Shown here piece by piece: positions 9,815 through 17,703 of a DNA stretch of 64,000 nucleotides. The notes beneath the pieces were generated by a model. That model was given only the letters and a program-made list of their open reading frames with translations, searched no databases and was not told the origin of the DNA. Every line of letters starts with the position of its first letter. The first letter of the stretch is position 1. The stretch is from Pseudofrankia inefficax (GTDB lineage: Bacteria > Actinomycetota > Actinomycetes > Frankiales > Frankiaceae), in the NCBI RefSeq assembly GCF_000166135.1, contig NC_014666.1:868001-932000 (forward strand), read 5' to 3'. Position numbers and translations under genes: made by a program.

Positions 9815-10519
9815 TCAGGACGTGGCGGCCTGGACGGGGCGCAGTGAGGCGGCGAGGGCTTCGAGGTCGGCCCGGTCGGCGCCACCGGCACCGGCACCGT
9901 CGTCGACGATGATCGTGGCCGCCCCGACGACGCGGGTGAGGGCCAGGTGCCCGTCGTTGTCCGGGCGCAGTTCCCAGGGCTGGCCGCCCAGCGTCGTCGT
10001 CCCGGTCACCGGCCGGTTGCCGAGTACCTGTTGCACGGCGTTCGGGTCGTTCGTGACCTCGTACCGGGCGAAGGTCTGGTCGTTCTTGCGGTCGATGACG
10101 TAGCCGATCGTCAGCATGGCCTGGTGCGCCTGGCCCGCGACCGAACCGGGCACCTGCATCCGCAGGGAGGTCGGCTTCCAGAGGTTCTGGCCGAGACCGG
10201 TCGGCGCGAGCACCGGATAGGGCGCCTGCCGGGCGAACGACTGGACGGAGGTGGTCGCGTCGGAGACCACCTTGACCTGCTGCCCGTTGCCCCTCGGCAT
10301 CACGAAGAGGAAGAACAGGAGCACACCAGCCATCACCACGGCAAGCGAGAGCACCATGTCCCGGACGGTCTCCTGACCACGCGCACGTGCCACACCCCCA
10401 TCATCCCGGTCACGCCGCCGCGAGGCGGACCGGGGAGCGTGGCGCCCGCCACGCACCGAACGCGGACGCAACCATTCGGGGTCCTTCGGCGTCTGAAGCG
10501 GAGCGGGGGTGACCGTCAC
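9815..10519 (-). CDS. DUF4245 family membrane-anchored protein
   Basis: The 234-residue product has a basic, Arg-rich N-terminus, one transmembrane helix (about residues 57-77, MVLSLAVVMAGVLLFFLFVM) and an extracytoplasmic domain of about 150 residues. The QETVRDMVLSL entry into the membrane segment and the GYVIDRKNDQTFARYEVTN core are typical of DUF4245, an actinobacterial family without known function that is often beside glpX and xseAB, as here. The start is uncertain: GTG 10519 gives the long N-terminus, but GTG 10393 would give a shorter and more typical one. A 9-bp perfect hairpin covers the 10519 start. Confidence 0.8.
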   Translation of the reverse strand: MTVTPAPLQTPKDPEWLRPRSVRGGRHAPRSASRRRDRDDGGVARARGQETVRDMVLSLAVVMAGVLLFFLFVMPRGNGQQVKVVSDATTSVQSFARQAPYPVLAPTGLGQNLWKPTSLRMQVPGSVAGQAHQAMLTIGYVIDRKNDQTFARYEVTNDPNAVQQVLGNRPVTGTTTLGGQPWELRPDNDGHLALTRVVGAATIIVDDGAGAGGADRADLEALAASLRPVQAATS

Positions 10520-10537
10520 GCGGAGGGGGCGTGACGG
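10513..10537. repeat. Hairpin over the DUF4245 gene start
   Basis: CCGTCACGC pairs perfectly with GCGTGACGG around a seven-base loop and includes the GTG at 10517-10519. It could be an operator, an RNA hairpin affecting initiation, or a sign that the real start is further in. Confidence 0.4.
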
Positions 10538-10645
10538 CCACCCCCGCCCCGTGGCTCCCGCCCGGACCCCGTCAAAGACGGGATGGTTCCCGTCAAGGAC
10601 ATTGGGCGGCCATCACAAGTGTGGGCCGGGAACGGGCCGGACCAC

Positions 10646-10651
10646 TACGCT
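10646..10651 (+). promoter_or_regulatory. -10 box for glpX
   Basis: TACGCT lies six bases before GTG 10658 with no Shine-Dalgarno. It argues against an in-frame start at 10583. Confidence 0.55.
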
Positions 10652-10657
10652 TCTGCC

Positions 10658-11683
10658 GTGGCACATGAGAGCGGGGCCGTCCCCGAACCGCTTGCCGTCC
10701 AAGGCCAGGCGCCGGACCGCAACCTGGCGCTCGAACTGGTCCGGGTCACCGAGGCCGCCGCGCTCGCTGCCGCTCGCTGGGTGGGCCGTGGCGACAAGAA
10801 CGGGGCGGATGGTGCCGCCGTCGACGCGATGCGCCGTCTGGTCGGCACCGTCTCGATGCGTGGCGTCGTCGTCATCGGGGAGGGCGAGAAGGACGAAGCC
10901 CCGATGCTGTTCAACGGCGAGGAGGTCGGCTCGGGCGAGGGTCCCGAGTGCGACGTCGCCGTCGACCCGGTCGACGGGACCACGCTGACGTCCAAGGGCA
11001 TGAACAACGCCGTCTCGGTGATGGCCGTCAGCGAGCGCGGCACGATGTACGACGCGAGCGTCTGCTTCTACATGGACAAGCTCGTCACCGGCCCCGAAGC
11101 GGCGTCCGTCGTGGACATCACGGCCTCGGTCGAGGACAACGTCCGCGCGGTCGCCAAGGCCAAGGGCATCCTCCCGCGCGACGTCACCGTCGTCGTCCTC
11201 GACCGCCCGCGCCACGCCGACCTGGTCGACGAGATCCGCGCCACCGGCGCCCGCGTCAAGCTGATCTCCGACGGAGACGTCGCCGGCGCCGTCATGGCGG
11301 CCTCCGACGACACCGGCGTCGATCTCCTGCTCGGCGTCGGGGGCACCCCGGAAGGCATCATCACGGCCTGCGCCGTGACCTGCCTGGGCGGTGTCATCCA
11401 GGGCAGGCTGTGGCCGACCGACGACGCCGAGCGGGCGAAGGTCACCGCCGCCGGCCTCGACGTGAACCGGGTGCTGTCCACCCGGGACCTGGTCAACAGC
11501 GACAACGTCTTCTTCGTCGCCACGGGCATCACCGACGGCGAGCTGCTCGCGGGCGTCCGCTACCGCCCCGGCGGCGCCAGCACGTCCTCGCTGGTCATGC
11601 GTTCCCGCAGCGGAACCATCCGCCGGGTCGACAGCCAGCATCAGCTCACGAAGCTGCAGGCCTACTCGACCGTCCCGTTTTAG
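10658..11683 (+). CDS. glpX: Fructose-1,6-bisphosphatase class II
   Basis: This is the gluconeogenic enzyme hydrolysing fructose-1,6-bisphosphate to fructose-6-phosphate, with divalent metal. Signatures include [14 protein letters not shown], the metal-binding [25 protein letters not shown] and [15 protein letters not shown] 10658 gives 341 residues, close to other actinobacterial GlpX proteins; the frame stays open upstream to 10583 but the extra residues are not conserved in character. In actinobacteria GlpX is usually the only FBPase, so it is probably essential for growth on gluconeogenic carbon. The gene diverges from the DUF4245 gene and converges with the GT2 gene. Confidence 0.93.
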   Translation: MAHESGAVPEPLAVQGQAPDRNLALELVRVTEAAALAAARWVGRGDKNGADGAAVDAMRRLVGTVSMRGVVVIGEGEKDEAPMLFNGEEVGSGEGPECDVAVDPVDGTTLTSKGMNNAVSVMAVSERGTMYDASVCFYMDKLVTGPEAASVVDITASVEDNVRAVAKAKGILPRDVTVVVLDRPRHADLVDEIRATGARVKLISDGDVAGAVMAASDDTGVDLLLGVGGTPEGIITACAVTCLGGVIQGRLWPTDDAERAKVTAAGLDVNRVLSTRDLVNSDNVFFVATGITDGELLAGVRYRPGGASTSSLVMRSRSGTIRRVDSQHQLTKLQAYSTVPF

Positions 11684-11709
11684 GAAACGGCTCGTTCCAG
11701 GACGGCGGG

Positions 11710-11757
11710 CCCGAGCGAGCGCACCGGCTCCAGCCGGAGCGCGGTGCGTCGCTCGGG
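11710..11757. terminator. Bidirectional terminator-like hairpin between glpX and GT2
   Basis: CCCGAGCGAGCGCACC pairs with GGTGCGTCGCTCGGG with a single bulge, and a smaller GGCTCC/GGAGC stem sits inside. The gap between these convergent genes is only 100 bp and this structure fills half of it. Confidence 0.55.
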
Positions 11758-11783
11758 ACTGACCACCTGCGGGGTCGCCGCGG

Positions 11784-12605
11784 TCAGGCTGGGCGCCGGT
11801 ACGACTCCTCGACCGGTGCCGCCTTCTCGGCGAGCTTGCGGCGCAGCTGAGCTCGCCCGTACGCCGCTTCCAGCAGCACGCTTCGGGACAGCGGACGGAA
11901 CGCCTCGACGAAAATGGTCCGTAGGACGCGCATGCCATCCGAGAACGCATTGAGGTTCGTGACGCCCATGAGGCGCGGGTGCTCGTAGCTCGGGACCTCG
12001 ACGATAGTCAGCCCGCCGCGCGCCGCCCGGATGTTGATGAGGGTCTCGACCTCGAAGCCGTCGCCCCACTGCGGTTCCTGGCCCTTCTCGCCGGGGCGCA
12101 GGTCCAGCACCGGCAGGCAGTACGACCAGAACGCGTTGTAGCCGTAGCAGAGATCCGTGAACCGGTGCCGCAGCAGGATGTTGACGAGGCCACTCAGCCC
12201 GTGGTTGCCGCGGGCCCGTAGCCGGGTGATATCGCTGCTGCCGCCACCCTTGATGAAGCGGGAGCCCTTGGCGAAGTCCGCGCCGTCGACGAGCACCTGG
12301 ACGAAGTCCTTGATCTCGCCGGGATCCGCGGAACCGTCGGCGTCGAGCATGACGATGATGTCGCCCGTCGCGGCGGCGAACCCGGCCGCCAACGCGTTTC
12401 CCTTGCCCTTCCTGGTCTGATGCACAACGACGCAGTCCGGACGCAGGGCGCGCGCGACCTCCTCGGTGCCGTCGGTGGAGCGGCCGTCGACCAGGACGAT
12501 CTCCGCGTCCCGCGGCAGGATGCGGAAAATGTGTGGCACGTTTCGAGCCTCGTTCAGCGTCGGAATGACGATGCTGATCGCCGGCACTGAGCCTGTCGCG
12601 GTCAA
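11784..12605 (-). CDS. Family 2 glycosyltransferase
   Basis: The product has a GT-A fold like dolichyl/polyprenyl-phosphate sugar transferases. Motifs are IVIPTLNEARN at the N-terminus, EIVLVDGRSTDGT, the nucleotide-sugar/metal site MLDADGSADPGEI and KGSRFIKGGGSSDITR. It probably transfers a hexose to a lipid or glycan acceptor; the acceptor is not evident and no transmembrane helices are seen. The TTG at 12605 is chosen because GGAAGGA lies five bases upstream and the catalytic domain begins directly after. The frame is open to a GTG at 12728, but the 41 residues this would add are low in similarity to GT2 proteins. Confidence 0.85.
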   Translation of the reverse strand: MTATGSVPAISIVIPTLNEARNVPHIFRILPRDAEIVLVDGRSTDGTEEVARALRPDCVVVHQTRKGKGNALAAGFAAATGDIIVMLDADGSADPGEIKDFVQVLVDGADFAKGSRFIKGGGSSDITRLRARGNHGLSGLVNILLRHRFTDLCYGYNAFWSYCLPVLDLRPGEKGQEPQWGDGFEVETLINIRAARGGLTIVEVPSYEHPRLMGVTNLNAFSDGMRVLRTIFVEAFRPLSRSVLLEAAYGRAQLRRKLAEKAAPVEESYRRPA

Positions 12606-13370
12606 GTTCCTTCCCCCCTGGAATTTCGCGCGCGACGCCTCTGTCGGGCGAGCCTCATACGTACCGGCCCTGCCCCCGGAAGTCGGAGTTATCTGGTCCT
12701 CTCGGCCGACGGTCCCACGATCACTCACGCCTGAAGCCTGGGTGACTGTGCGACGTAGCCGTATGCCGGAACGAGGTGGCAGCCGTCCGACGTTCTGGTG
12801 ACAATTCTGGCCCGCACCGGCCCCCGCCTCCGGTGCTTCTCATGCTCGCTATTTCCGTGCTGTCGTTTCTGCGTTGTCCGGCCTGTGATGCGAGGCCTGT
12901 GTTGTCAGGCCTGACCGCCATCGCGCAGTAACGGTAGCATCCGCCCGCGGTGGCTCATCCGCCGCTGTGAGGGGTGCGATACGGGCCTCGACCCGTCGGT
13001 GCCGGTTCATTTCGGAGCGCGGTCGGCCGAACGCGGGTCGCGACGGTTGTCGGAGCAACCAGCTATCGGCCATGCTCGGAGAAGTGGCCGAAGGTGCAGG
13101 TGGCGGCGGTGCCCGAGCAGCGATGCCGGCTCCGGTTCGCGCAGGACGGCCGGGGTTCGCGCAAGGCGGCCGGGCCTCTCGGCGCCATAGCCGTGAGGCG
13201 GGGCGGGGCGCACGTCAGCCGGCTTGCTTCTCGACAGGAACCTGCTCGCGCGGACCTGGTCGGGCGATGGGCCCGGCCTGTCCGGGGCGCCGCCGCATGC
13301 CCGGCTGGCGACATTTCTCGCGGTCCATGTGCCGGGCACGGCGCTTCCGCCCACGCGCCCGGACGCGTGG
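12606..13370. other. Long intergenic region, no convincing gene
   Basis: This 765-bp stretch upstream of the GT2 gene contains overlapping short frames on both strands, but none has a family motif, a credible ribosome site or consistent codon bias. It is less GC-rich than the flanking genes. A minus-strand segment near 13080-13110 faintly recalls the small Cys/His protein at 13371-13529 but ends in a stop. Confidence 0.5.
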
Positions 13371-13529
13371 TTATGGGGTATTTCGCCGGAAACGCGAAAA
13401 TTTGCCACACTCGCACAATCCGCAATCGGTGCCCGCGCGATAGTGCTGGTGCGCCTGGAAAATATGGCCGCAGGTACAGGTACGCAACCAGGCAGCCAGC
13501 CCACTGCGCTTCCCGGACCACAGGCACAT
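13371..13529 (-). CDS. Small Cys/His-rich, probably zinc-binding protein
   Basis: The 52-residue product has the pattern TCTCGHIFQAHQHYR followed by AGTDCGLCECGKF: five cysteines and three histidines in a CxCGHxxxxHxHYRxGTDCxxCxC arrangement. From memory, actinobacteria encode small proteins with this kind of motif, function unknown. The ligand spacing suggests one zinc site. ATG 13529 gives 52 residues and ATG 13562 would give 63; neither has a good ribosome site. Codon choice is more A/T-rich than in neighbouring genes, which may mean recent acquisition or weak expression. It stands alone between the GT2 and DUF6542 genes. Confidence 0.55.
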   Translation of the reverse strand: MCLWSGKRSGLAAWLRTCTCGHIFQAHQHYRAGTDCGLCECGKFSRFRRNTP

Positions 13530-13760
13530 AACACGTTGATAACACGGCGCGTGGCCGCGCATCGCCAGGATCCGTCGCTCGGACGCGTCGGCCGCACCGC
13601 TGTGCCGGTCTGGTGGTCAAGCGACGCCAGGTTGCTGAACGCCCTCGTTACGGCGCTCGCGCCGCCCGTTCTGGCCTGCCCGCCCGTTCCGGCCTCGCCG
13701 CCCCTGCCGGGCTGGCCGGCGGCGCGGGTGCTTCCCCCACGCCGCACGGCGGTCGGTCCG

Positions 13761-14333
13761 TCAGCGAGGCGTGAAGTCGTCGCGGTCGCGGCGGGTGCGG
13801 CTGGCCAGGGCGCGGGCGCGTTCCCGCCGGGCGACCGTCGCCCGCCGGGCGCGGACGAGGGCGACGAGGATGACCAGAAGTTCGGCGATCAGCAGGCTCG
13901 GAGCCCGCAGGATCAGCTCGGACCCGATGTCGATGGCCTCGGTCCGCAGTCCGCCGCCGCTGCCGGACGCCGGGTGCAGGAAGCCAACGGCGACAGTGAT
14001 CACCGCGTAGATCAGCGGCGGCATGATCGCCACTCCGACCAGGTCATCGACGTGGGTACGCAACGCGCTGGCCACGCAGGCGAGCACGAACAGCACACCG
14101 AAGATCCAGCTCAGGTTGCCGAACACGGCGACGTCCGCGGCCGCGCCCACCGCACTGATGATCAGCACGATCAGCGACGCGCCGAAGGCGGTCAGCCCAC
14201 GACGGTTCTGGCTGACGACCGTCGTGGGTTGCACGGTGGGACGCCGTCGGCCGACGGAGGCTCGGTCGGTTGACCCGCGCGGACGCTCGGCGCGACCGCG
14301 CGAGCCCGCGGGTTCCCGGTCGGGGAGGCTCAC
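13761..14333 (-). CDS. DUF6542-type integral membrane protein
   Basis: The 190-residue product has a charged, disordered N-terminus of about 45 residues and four hydrophobic segments (about 47-66, 70-88, 100-118 and 138-160). It ends in an Arg-rich tail. The order GLTAFGASLIVLI, FGNLSWIFGVLFVLACV, VDDLVGVAIMPPLIYAV fits the DUF6542 family, which in actinobacteria lies near ychF and ispH as here. No enzymatic motif is seen. GTG 14333 is preceded by TACGTT at -7, suggesting leaderless translation. Function is unknown; the family assignment is from pattern recall. Confidence 0.7.
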   Translation of the reverse strand: MSLPDREPAGSRGRAERPRGSTDRASVGRRRPTVQPTTVVSQNRRGLTAFGASLIVLIISAVGAAADVAVFGNLSWIFGVLFVLACVASALRTHVDDLVGVAIMPPLIYAVITVAVGFLHPASGSGGGLRTEAIDIGSELILRAPSLLIAELLVILVALVRARRATVARRERARALASRTRRDRDDFTPR

Positions 14334-14339
14334 GGGGGC

Positions 14340-14345
14340 AACGTA
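14340..14345 (-). promoter_or_regulatory. -10 box for the DUF6542 gene
   Basis: On the minus strand this reads TACGTT, six bases before GTG 14333. Confidence 0.45.
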
Positions 14346-14425
14346 CCGCTCCGGCTTTAAGAAAACGTCAGAGCGATACGTCGCGGCCGTACCATCCGCC
14401 GATCTTGCCGGCGATCCGTGTGACT

Positions 14426-15856
14426 TCAGGCACTCCGTGAAGTGCTGTCGGCACCAACGGTGTCCGCGCCGCCCGGAACCGTCGCGGCGGGGACGGAGGA
14501 TACGAGCCCCACCATGGCGGGCTCCGAGGCTCGGGCCGCCGCCGGGGAGCCGGTCGCATCCAGGACGATGCCGACCGCCGGCCCTACCTCCGCGTCGAGC
14601 CTTAGCTCGGGAGCGGTGACCGGGCGGACACCGAGCTCGACCGGCCGTGGGCTGGCGAGCTCGTCCTCGACGAACTCCATCGCGGCGAGCCGGCGTGCCT
14701 GCACCAGCACCCGGCTCTCCAGCGAGCCGACGGTCGCGTTGTAGCTCTCGACCGCCCGCCCGAGCGACGTGCCCAGCCGATCGACGTGCTCGCCGAGCGT
14801 CCCGAGCCGGTTGTAGAGCTCCTTGCCGAGGTCGTAGACCTCCTTTGCCCGGGTGGTCAGCGCCTCCTGAGTCCAGGCGTAGGCGACCGTGCGCAGCAGC
14901 GCGATCAGGGTGGTCGGGGTGGCGATCACGACATTGCGCCCGGCCGCGTATTCGAGCAGGCCAGCGTCATGGTCGAGCGCGGGCGCGAGGAAGGCCTCGG
15001 CCGGGATGAACAGCACCACGAACTCGGGCGAGTCGAGCCGGCGCCAGTAGGCCTTCGAGCTCAACTGGTCGACATGGGTGCGGACGTGGCGGGCATGCGC
15101 GGCGATCCGCTCGGCACGTACGGCCTCGTCGGTGCTCTCGGCCGCCTCGAGGAACGCGGACAGCGGGACCTTCGAGTCCACGACGATGCTGCGCCCGCCG
15201 ACCAGGTGAACGACCAGGTCCGGCCGCTGGGTCGCCTCGGCGCCGTCGCCGGTCATCGTCAGCTGCTCGGTGAAGTCACAGCGGTTCAGCATGCCGGCGA
15301 CCTCGACGACGCGGCGCAGCTGCAGCTCGCCCCAGGCGCCCCGGGCCTGCGGCTTGCGCAGCGCGGTCACGAGCTGCGCCGTCTGGGTGCGCAGCCCGTC
15401 CGACGCCTCGCGCACCGAGCGAACCTGCTCGACGAGCGTCGCGTAGGCCTCGGTCCGGGCCGTCTCCAGCTCGCGCAGCCGGTCCTCCATCTTGGTCAGC
15501 GTGTCCCGCAGCGGCGCGACCAGGCTCTCGACGGCGGCGCGGCGAGCCTCCAGATCACCCTGGGCGCGGGTTCCCGCCTCGTCGAAGCGGGCCGAGGCGA
15601 GCTGAAGGAACTGTCGGCTCGCCCCTTCGAGCGCCCGCGCCGACAACGCCTCGAAGGTCTCGGTGAGCCGCCGCTGGCTGTGCTCGACGAGCTCGACCCG
15701 CTCCGTGGCCGAACGGCGCTCGTACTCCAGCGCCGTCCGCATGCCGGCCACGTCCGCCGTCGCCTGCTGGCGTGCCGCCTGCCGCCCCACGAGATAGCCA
15801 CCCGCGGCCCCGAGCGCGAGGCAGAGCAAGGCGAGCAGCACCCCGGTGGCGTCCAT
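14426..15856 (-). CDS. rmuC: RmuC family DNA recombination protein
   Basis: RmuC proteins limit recombination between inverted repeats and carry a predicted PD-(D/E)XK-like nuclease core. The 476-residue product starts with a membrane-spanning helix (LLALLCLALGAAGGYLVGRQ), then a long coiled coil (about 30-185). The RmuC core follows with GAWGELQLRRVVEVAGM, DLVVHLVGGRSIVVDSKVPL and EFVVLFIPAEAFLAPAL, where the Asp...Asp-Ser-Lys residues may form the active site. A poorly conserved Ala/Pro tail ends the protein. ATG 15856 is preferred over a TTG at 15868. It is followed on the same strand by the DUF6542 gene and flanked upstream by a repeat-dense spacer. Confidence 0.9.
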   Translation of the reverse strand: MDATGVLLALLCLALGAAGGYLVGRQAARQQATADVAGMRTALEYERRSATERVELVEHSQRRLTETFEALSARALEGASRQFLQLASARFDEAGTRAQGDLEARRAAVESLVAPLRDTLTKMEDRLRELETARTEAYATLVEQVRSVREASDGLRTQTAQLVTALRKPQARGAWGELQLRRVVEVAGMLNRCDFTEQLTMTGDGAEATQRPDLVVHLVGGRSIVVDSKVPLSAFLEAAESTDEAVRAERIAAHARHVRTHVDQLSSKAYWRRLDSPEFVVLFIPAEAFLAPALDHDAGLLEYAAGRNVVIATPTTLIALLRTVAYAWTQEALTTRAKEVYDLGKELYNRLGTLGEHVDRLGTSLGRAVESYNATVGSLESRVLVQARRLAAMEFVEDELASPRPVELGVRPVTAPELRLDAEVGPAVGIVLDATGSPAAARASEPAMVGLVSSVPAATVPGGADTVGADSTSRSA

Positions 15857-15893
15857 GCCCACAGGCAATCACGCACCACCGACAAAACTCCCC

Positions 15894-15942
15894 GCAGCCC
15901 GCAGCCCGCAGCCCGCAGCCCGCAGCCCGCAGCCCGCAGCCC
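15894..15942. repeat. Seven tandem copies of a 7-bp unit
   Basis: GCAGCCC is repeated seven times without error, starting 37 bases upstream of the rmuC start. The heptamer makes the region prone to slippage, so copy number may vary between strains. Confidence 0.9.
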
Positions 15943-15972
15943 GCGCACGCTGCCTGCTGCCGCCAGGCAGTT

Positions 15973-16045
15973 GATCGCCGTTTGAGCCCTCCCATGGTCG
16001 TGATCCGCGCGTTCCTACAACCACGACGGGGCCCAAACGGCGATC
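15973..16045. repeat. 73-bp palindromic element, copy 2
   Basis: The outer arms GATCGCCGTTTGAGCCCT and GGGCCCAAACGGCGATC pair with few mismatches. It matches the length of the copies at 9689, 29800 and 52954 exactly and lies in the divergent region between rmuC and ychF. Confidence 0.85.
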
Positions 16046-16162
16046 ACCGCCCCCAGCTCCTCGACGCACGCCGAGGCCAACCCAGATCCCACGTGCCGAT
16101 GTCAGCCCCCGGCCCGGCACCCCAGCCCGGTGAGCCGGCGCGGTAACCCGGCCACGATCACC

Positions 16163-16416
16163 GCGGCCGTCCAGGCCGCAATCGCGACGCACCCACCACG
16201 CCCAGGTCGGGAAGGCGCGGCCCGCCTGTGCGCCCCGACCTCGTTCTGGCCGGGGGCAGCGCTCAGCGTGTGCCGTTGACGGCGGCCGTCCAGGCCGCAA
16301 TCGCGGCGCACCCACCACGCCCAGCTCATCAAGCCGCGACCCCGCCTGTGCGCCCCGACCCCGCTCCAGGCAGAGGGCGCGCTCAGCGCGCCCAGATCAC
16401 GCGGCCGTCCAGGCAC
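16163..16416. repeat. 119-bp direct tandem repeat, two units plus partial third
   Basis: Units begin with GCGGCCGTCCAGG at 16163, 16282 and 16401, exactly 119 bases apart. The first two share a long head beginning CGGCCGTCCAGGCCGCAATC, a central CCCGCCTGTGCGCCCCGAC block and a GCGCTCAGCG block near the end, with more divergence in between. The third is cut short after 16 bases and runs directly into the ychF promoter. Confidence 0.85.
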
Positions 16417-16425
16417 GCGTGATCG

Positions 16426-16431
16426 TAGGAT
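16426..16431 (+). promoter_or_regulatory. -10 box for ychF
   Basis: TAGGAT lies six bases before ATG 16438, ten bases after the last truncated 119-bp repeat unit. Confidence 0.55.
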
Positions 16432-16437
16432 TGGCCT

Positions 16438-17514
16438 ATGGGTCTGTCGATCGGCATCGTCGGGCTGCCCAACGTCGGCAAGTCGACGCTTTTCAACGCG
16501 TTGACCCGTAACGACGTGGTGGCCGCCAACTATCCCTTCGCGACGATCGAGCCCAATGTCGGCGTCGTCGGCGTGCCGGACTCGCGTCTCGCGGAGCTGG
16601 CCAAGCTGTATGGCGACCCACGGGTGGTTCCGGCGACGGTGAGCTTCGTCGACATCGCGGGCCTGGTGCGCGGCGCGGCCGAGGGGCAGGGCCTGGGCAA
16701 CAAGTTCCTCGCCAACATCCGCGAGTCGGACGCGGTGTGCCAGGTGGTCCGGGTGTTCTCGGACCCCGACGTCGTGCACGTCGAGGGCCGGGTGGACCCG
16801 GCCGATGACATCGCCACGATCAACACCGAGCTGATCCTCGCCGACCTGCAGACCGTCGACAACCGGCTGCCCCGCCTGGCCAAGGAGGCCAGGATGGACA
16901 AGTCCAAGCAGGCCTTGCTGACCGCCGTCGAGGCCGCGCGAGCCGTGCTGGACGCGGGGCGGCCCCTGTCGTCAGAGCCGAAGATCGACCTGGTGGCGCT
17001 GCGTGAGCTGTTCCTGCTGACGGCCAAGCCCTTCCTGTACGTCTTCAACGTCGATGAGGACGTCCTGTCCGACGACGCGCGGTGCAAGGAGCTCACCGGG
17101 CTCGTCGCCCCGGCCGACGCGGTCGTGCTGTGCGCGAAGGTCGAGGCCGAGCTGGCGGAGCTGCCCGAGGAGGACGCGGCGGAGCTGCTCGCCTCGCTCG
17201 GCCAGAGCGAGAGCGGCCTCGCCGCGTTGGCCAGGATCGGTTTCCACACCCTTGGGCTGCAGACCTATCTCACCGCGGGCCCGAAGGAGGCGCGGGCCTG
17301 GACCATCCGGAAGGGTGCCACCGCGCCCGAGGCCGCCGGGGTGATCCACACCGATTTCCAGCGCGGCTTCATCAAGGCCGAGATCGTCTCGTTCGACGAC
17401 CTGATGGCCGCCGGCTCCATGGTGTCGGCCCGCGCCGCTGGCAAGGTCCGGATGGAAGGCAAGGACTACGTCATGGCCGATGGTGACGTCGTCGACTTCC
17501 GTTTCAACGTCTGA
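16438..17514 (+). CDS. ychF: Redox-regulated ribosome-associated ATPase/GTPase YchF (Obg family)
   Basis: YchF/OLA1 is an Obg-family P-loop NTPase that prefers ATP, binds ribosomes and affects stress responses. The 358-residue length is typical. Motifs seen are the Walker A GLPNVGKSTLFN, switch region NYPFATIEPNVG, Walker B DIAGLVRGAAEGQGLGN, a coiled-coil insertion (about 125-200), the NVDEDVL specificity region and the C-terminal TGS domain (DFQRGFIKAEIVSFDDL). ATG 16438 appears to be leaderless. The association with ispH, xseA and a DUF6542 gene is conserved in mycobacteria. Confidence 0.95.
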   Translation: MGLSIGIVGLPNVGKSTLFNALTRNDVVAANYPFATIEPNVGVVGVPDSRLAELAKLYGDPRVVPATVSFVDIAGLVRGAAEGQGLGNKFLANIRESDAVCQVVRVFSDPDVVHVEGRVDPADDIATINTELILADLQTVDNRLPRLAKEARMDKSKQALLTAVEAARAVLDAGRPLSSEPKIDLVALRELFLLTAKPFLYVFNVDEDVLSDDARCKELTGLVAPADAVVLCAKVEAELAELPEEDAAELLASLGQSESGLAALARIGFHTLGLQTYLTAGPKEARAWTIRKGATAPEAAGVIHTDFQRGFIKAEIVSFDDLMAAGSMVSARAAGKVRMEGKDYVMADGDVVDFRFNV

Positions 17515-17703
17515 CCCTCCAAGCCGGCGGGCTGAGCGTCGTGGCGTAATCTTCCGTTACTGCCTGGTTGCCAGGTCCGCGACGCACGCCGGAGGTTGGC
17601 CTCTCCAGGGCAGGCTCCCTTGGGCGCGCCCGCGGGCGTTGCCATGACCCAACGTTCGGTCCGGACTGAGTCAGCGCGCGACGGAGCGAGCGGAGGAGGC
17701 CGT

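Larger units (their letters stand above)
15857..16437. other. Repeat-dense spacer between rmuC and ychF
   Basis: This 581-bp divergent intergenic region has no credible gene. It holds, in order, a seven-copy 7-bp tandem repeat, a 73-bp palindromic element, and a 119-bp tandem repeat that runs into the ychF promoter. Confidence 0.7.

Noticed and set aside
13060-13130. Minus-strand segment reading TCTFGHFSEHGR, resembling a decayed copy of the nearby Cys/His protein
   Set aside because: The similarity covers about ten residues, ends in a stop codon, and no frame restores the later Cys pattern. It is probably chance.
15894-15942. Seven GCAGCCC units considered as a CRISPR-like array
   Set aside because: The units are contiguous with no spacers and only 7 bp long.
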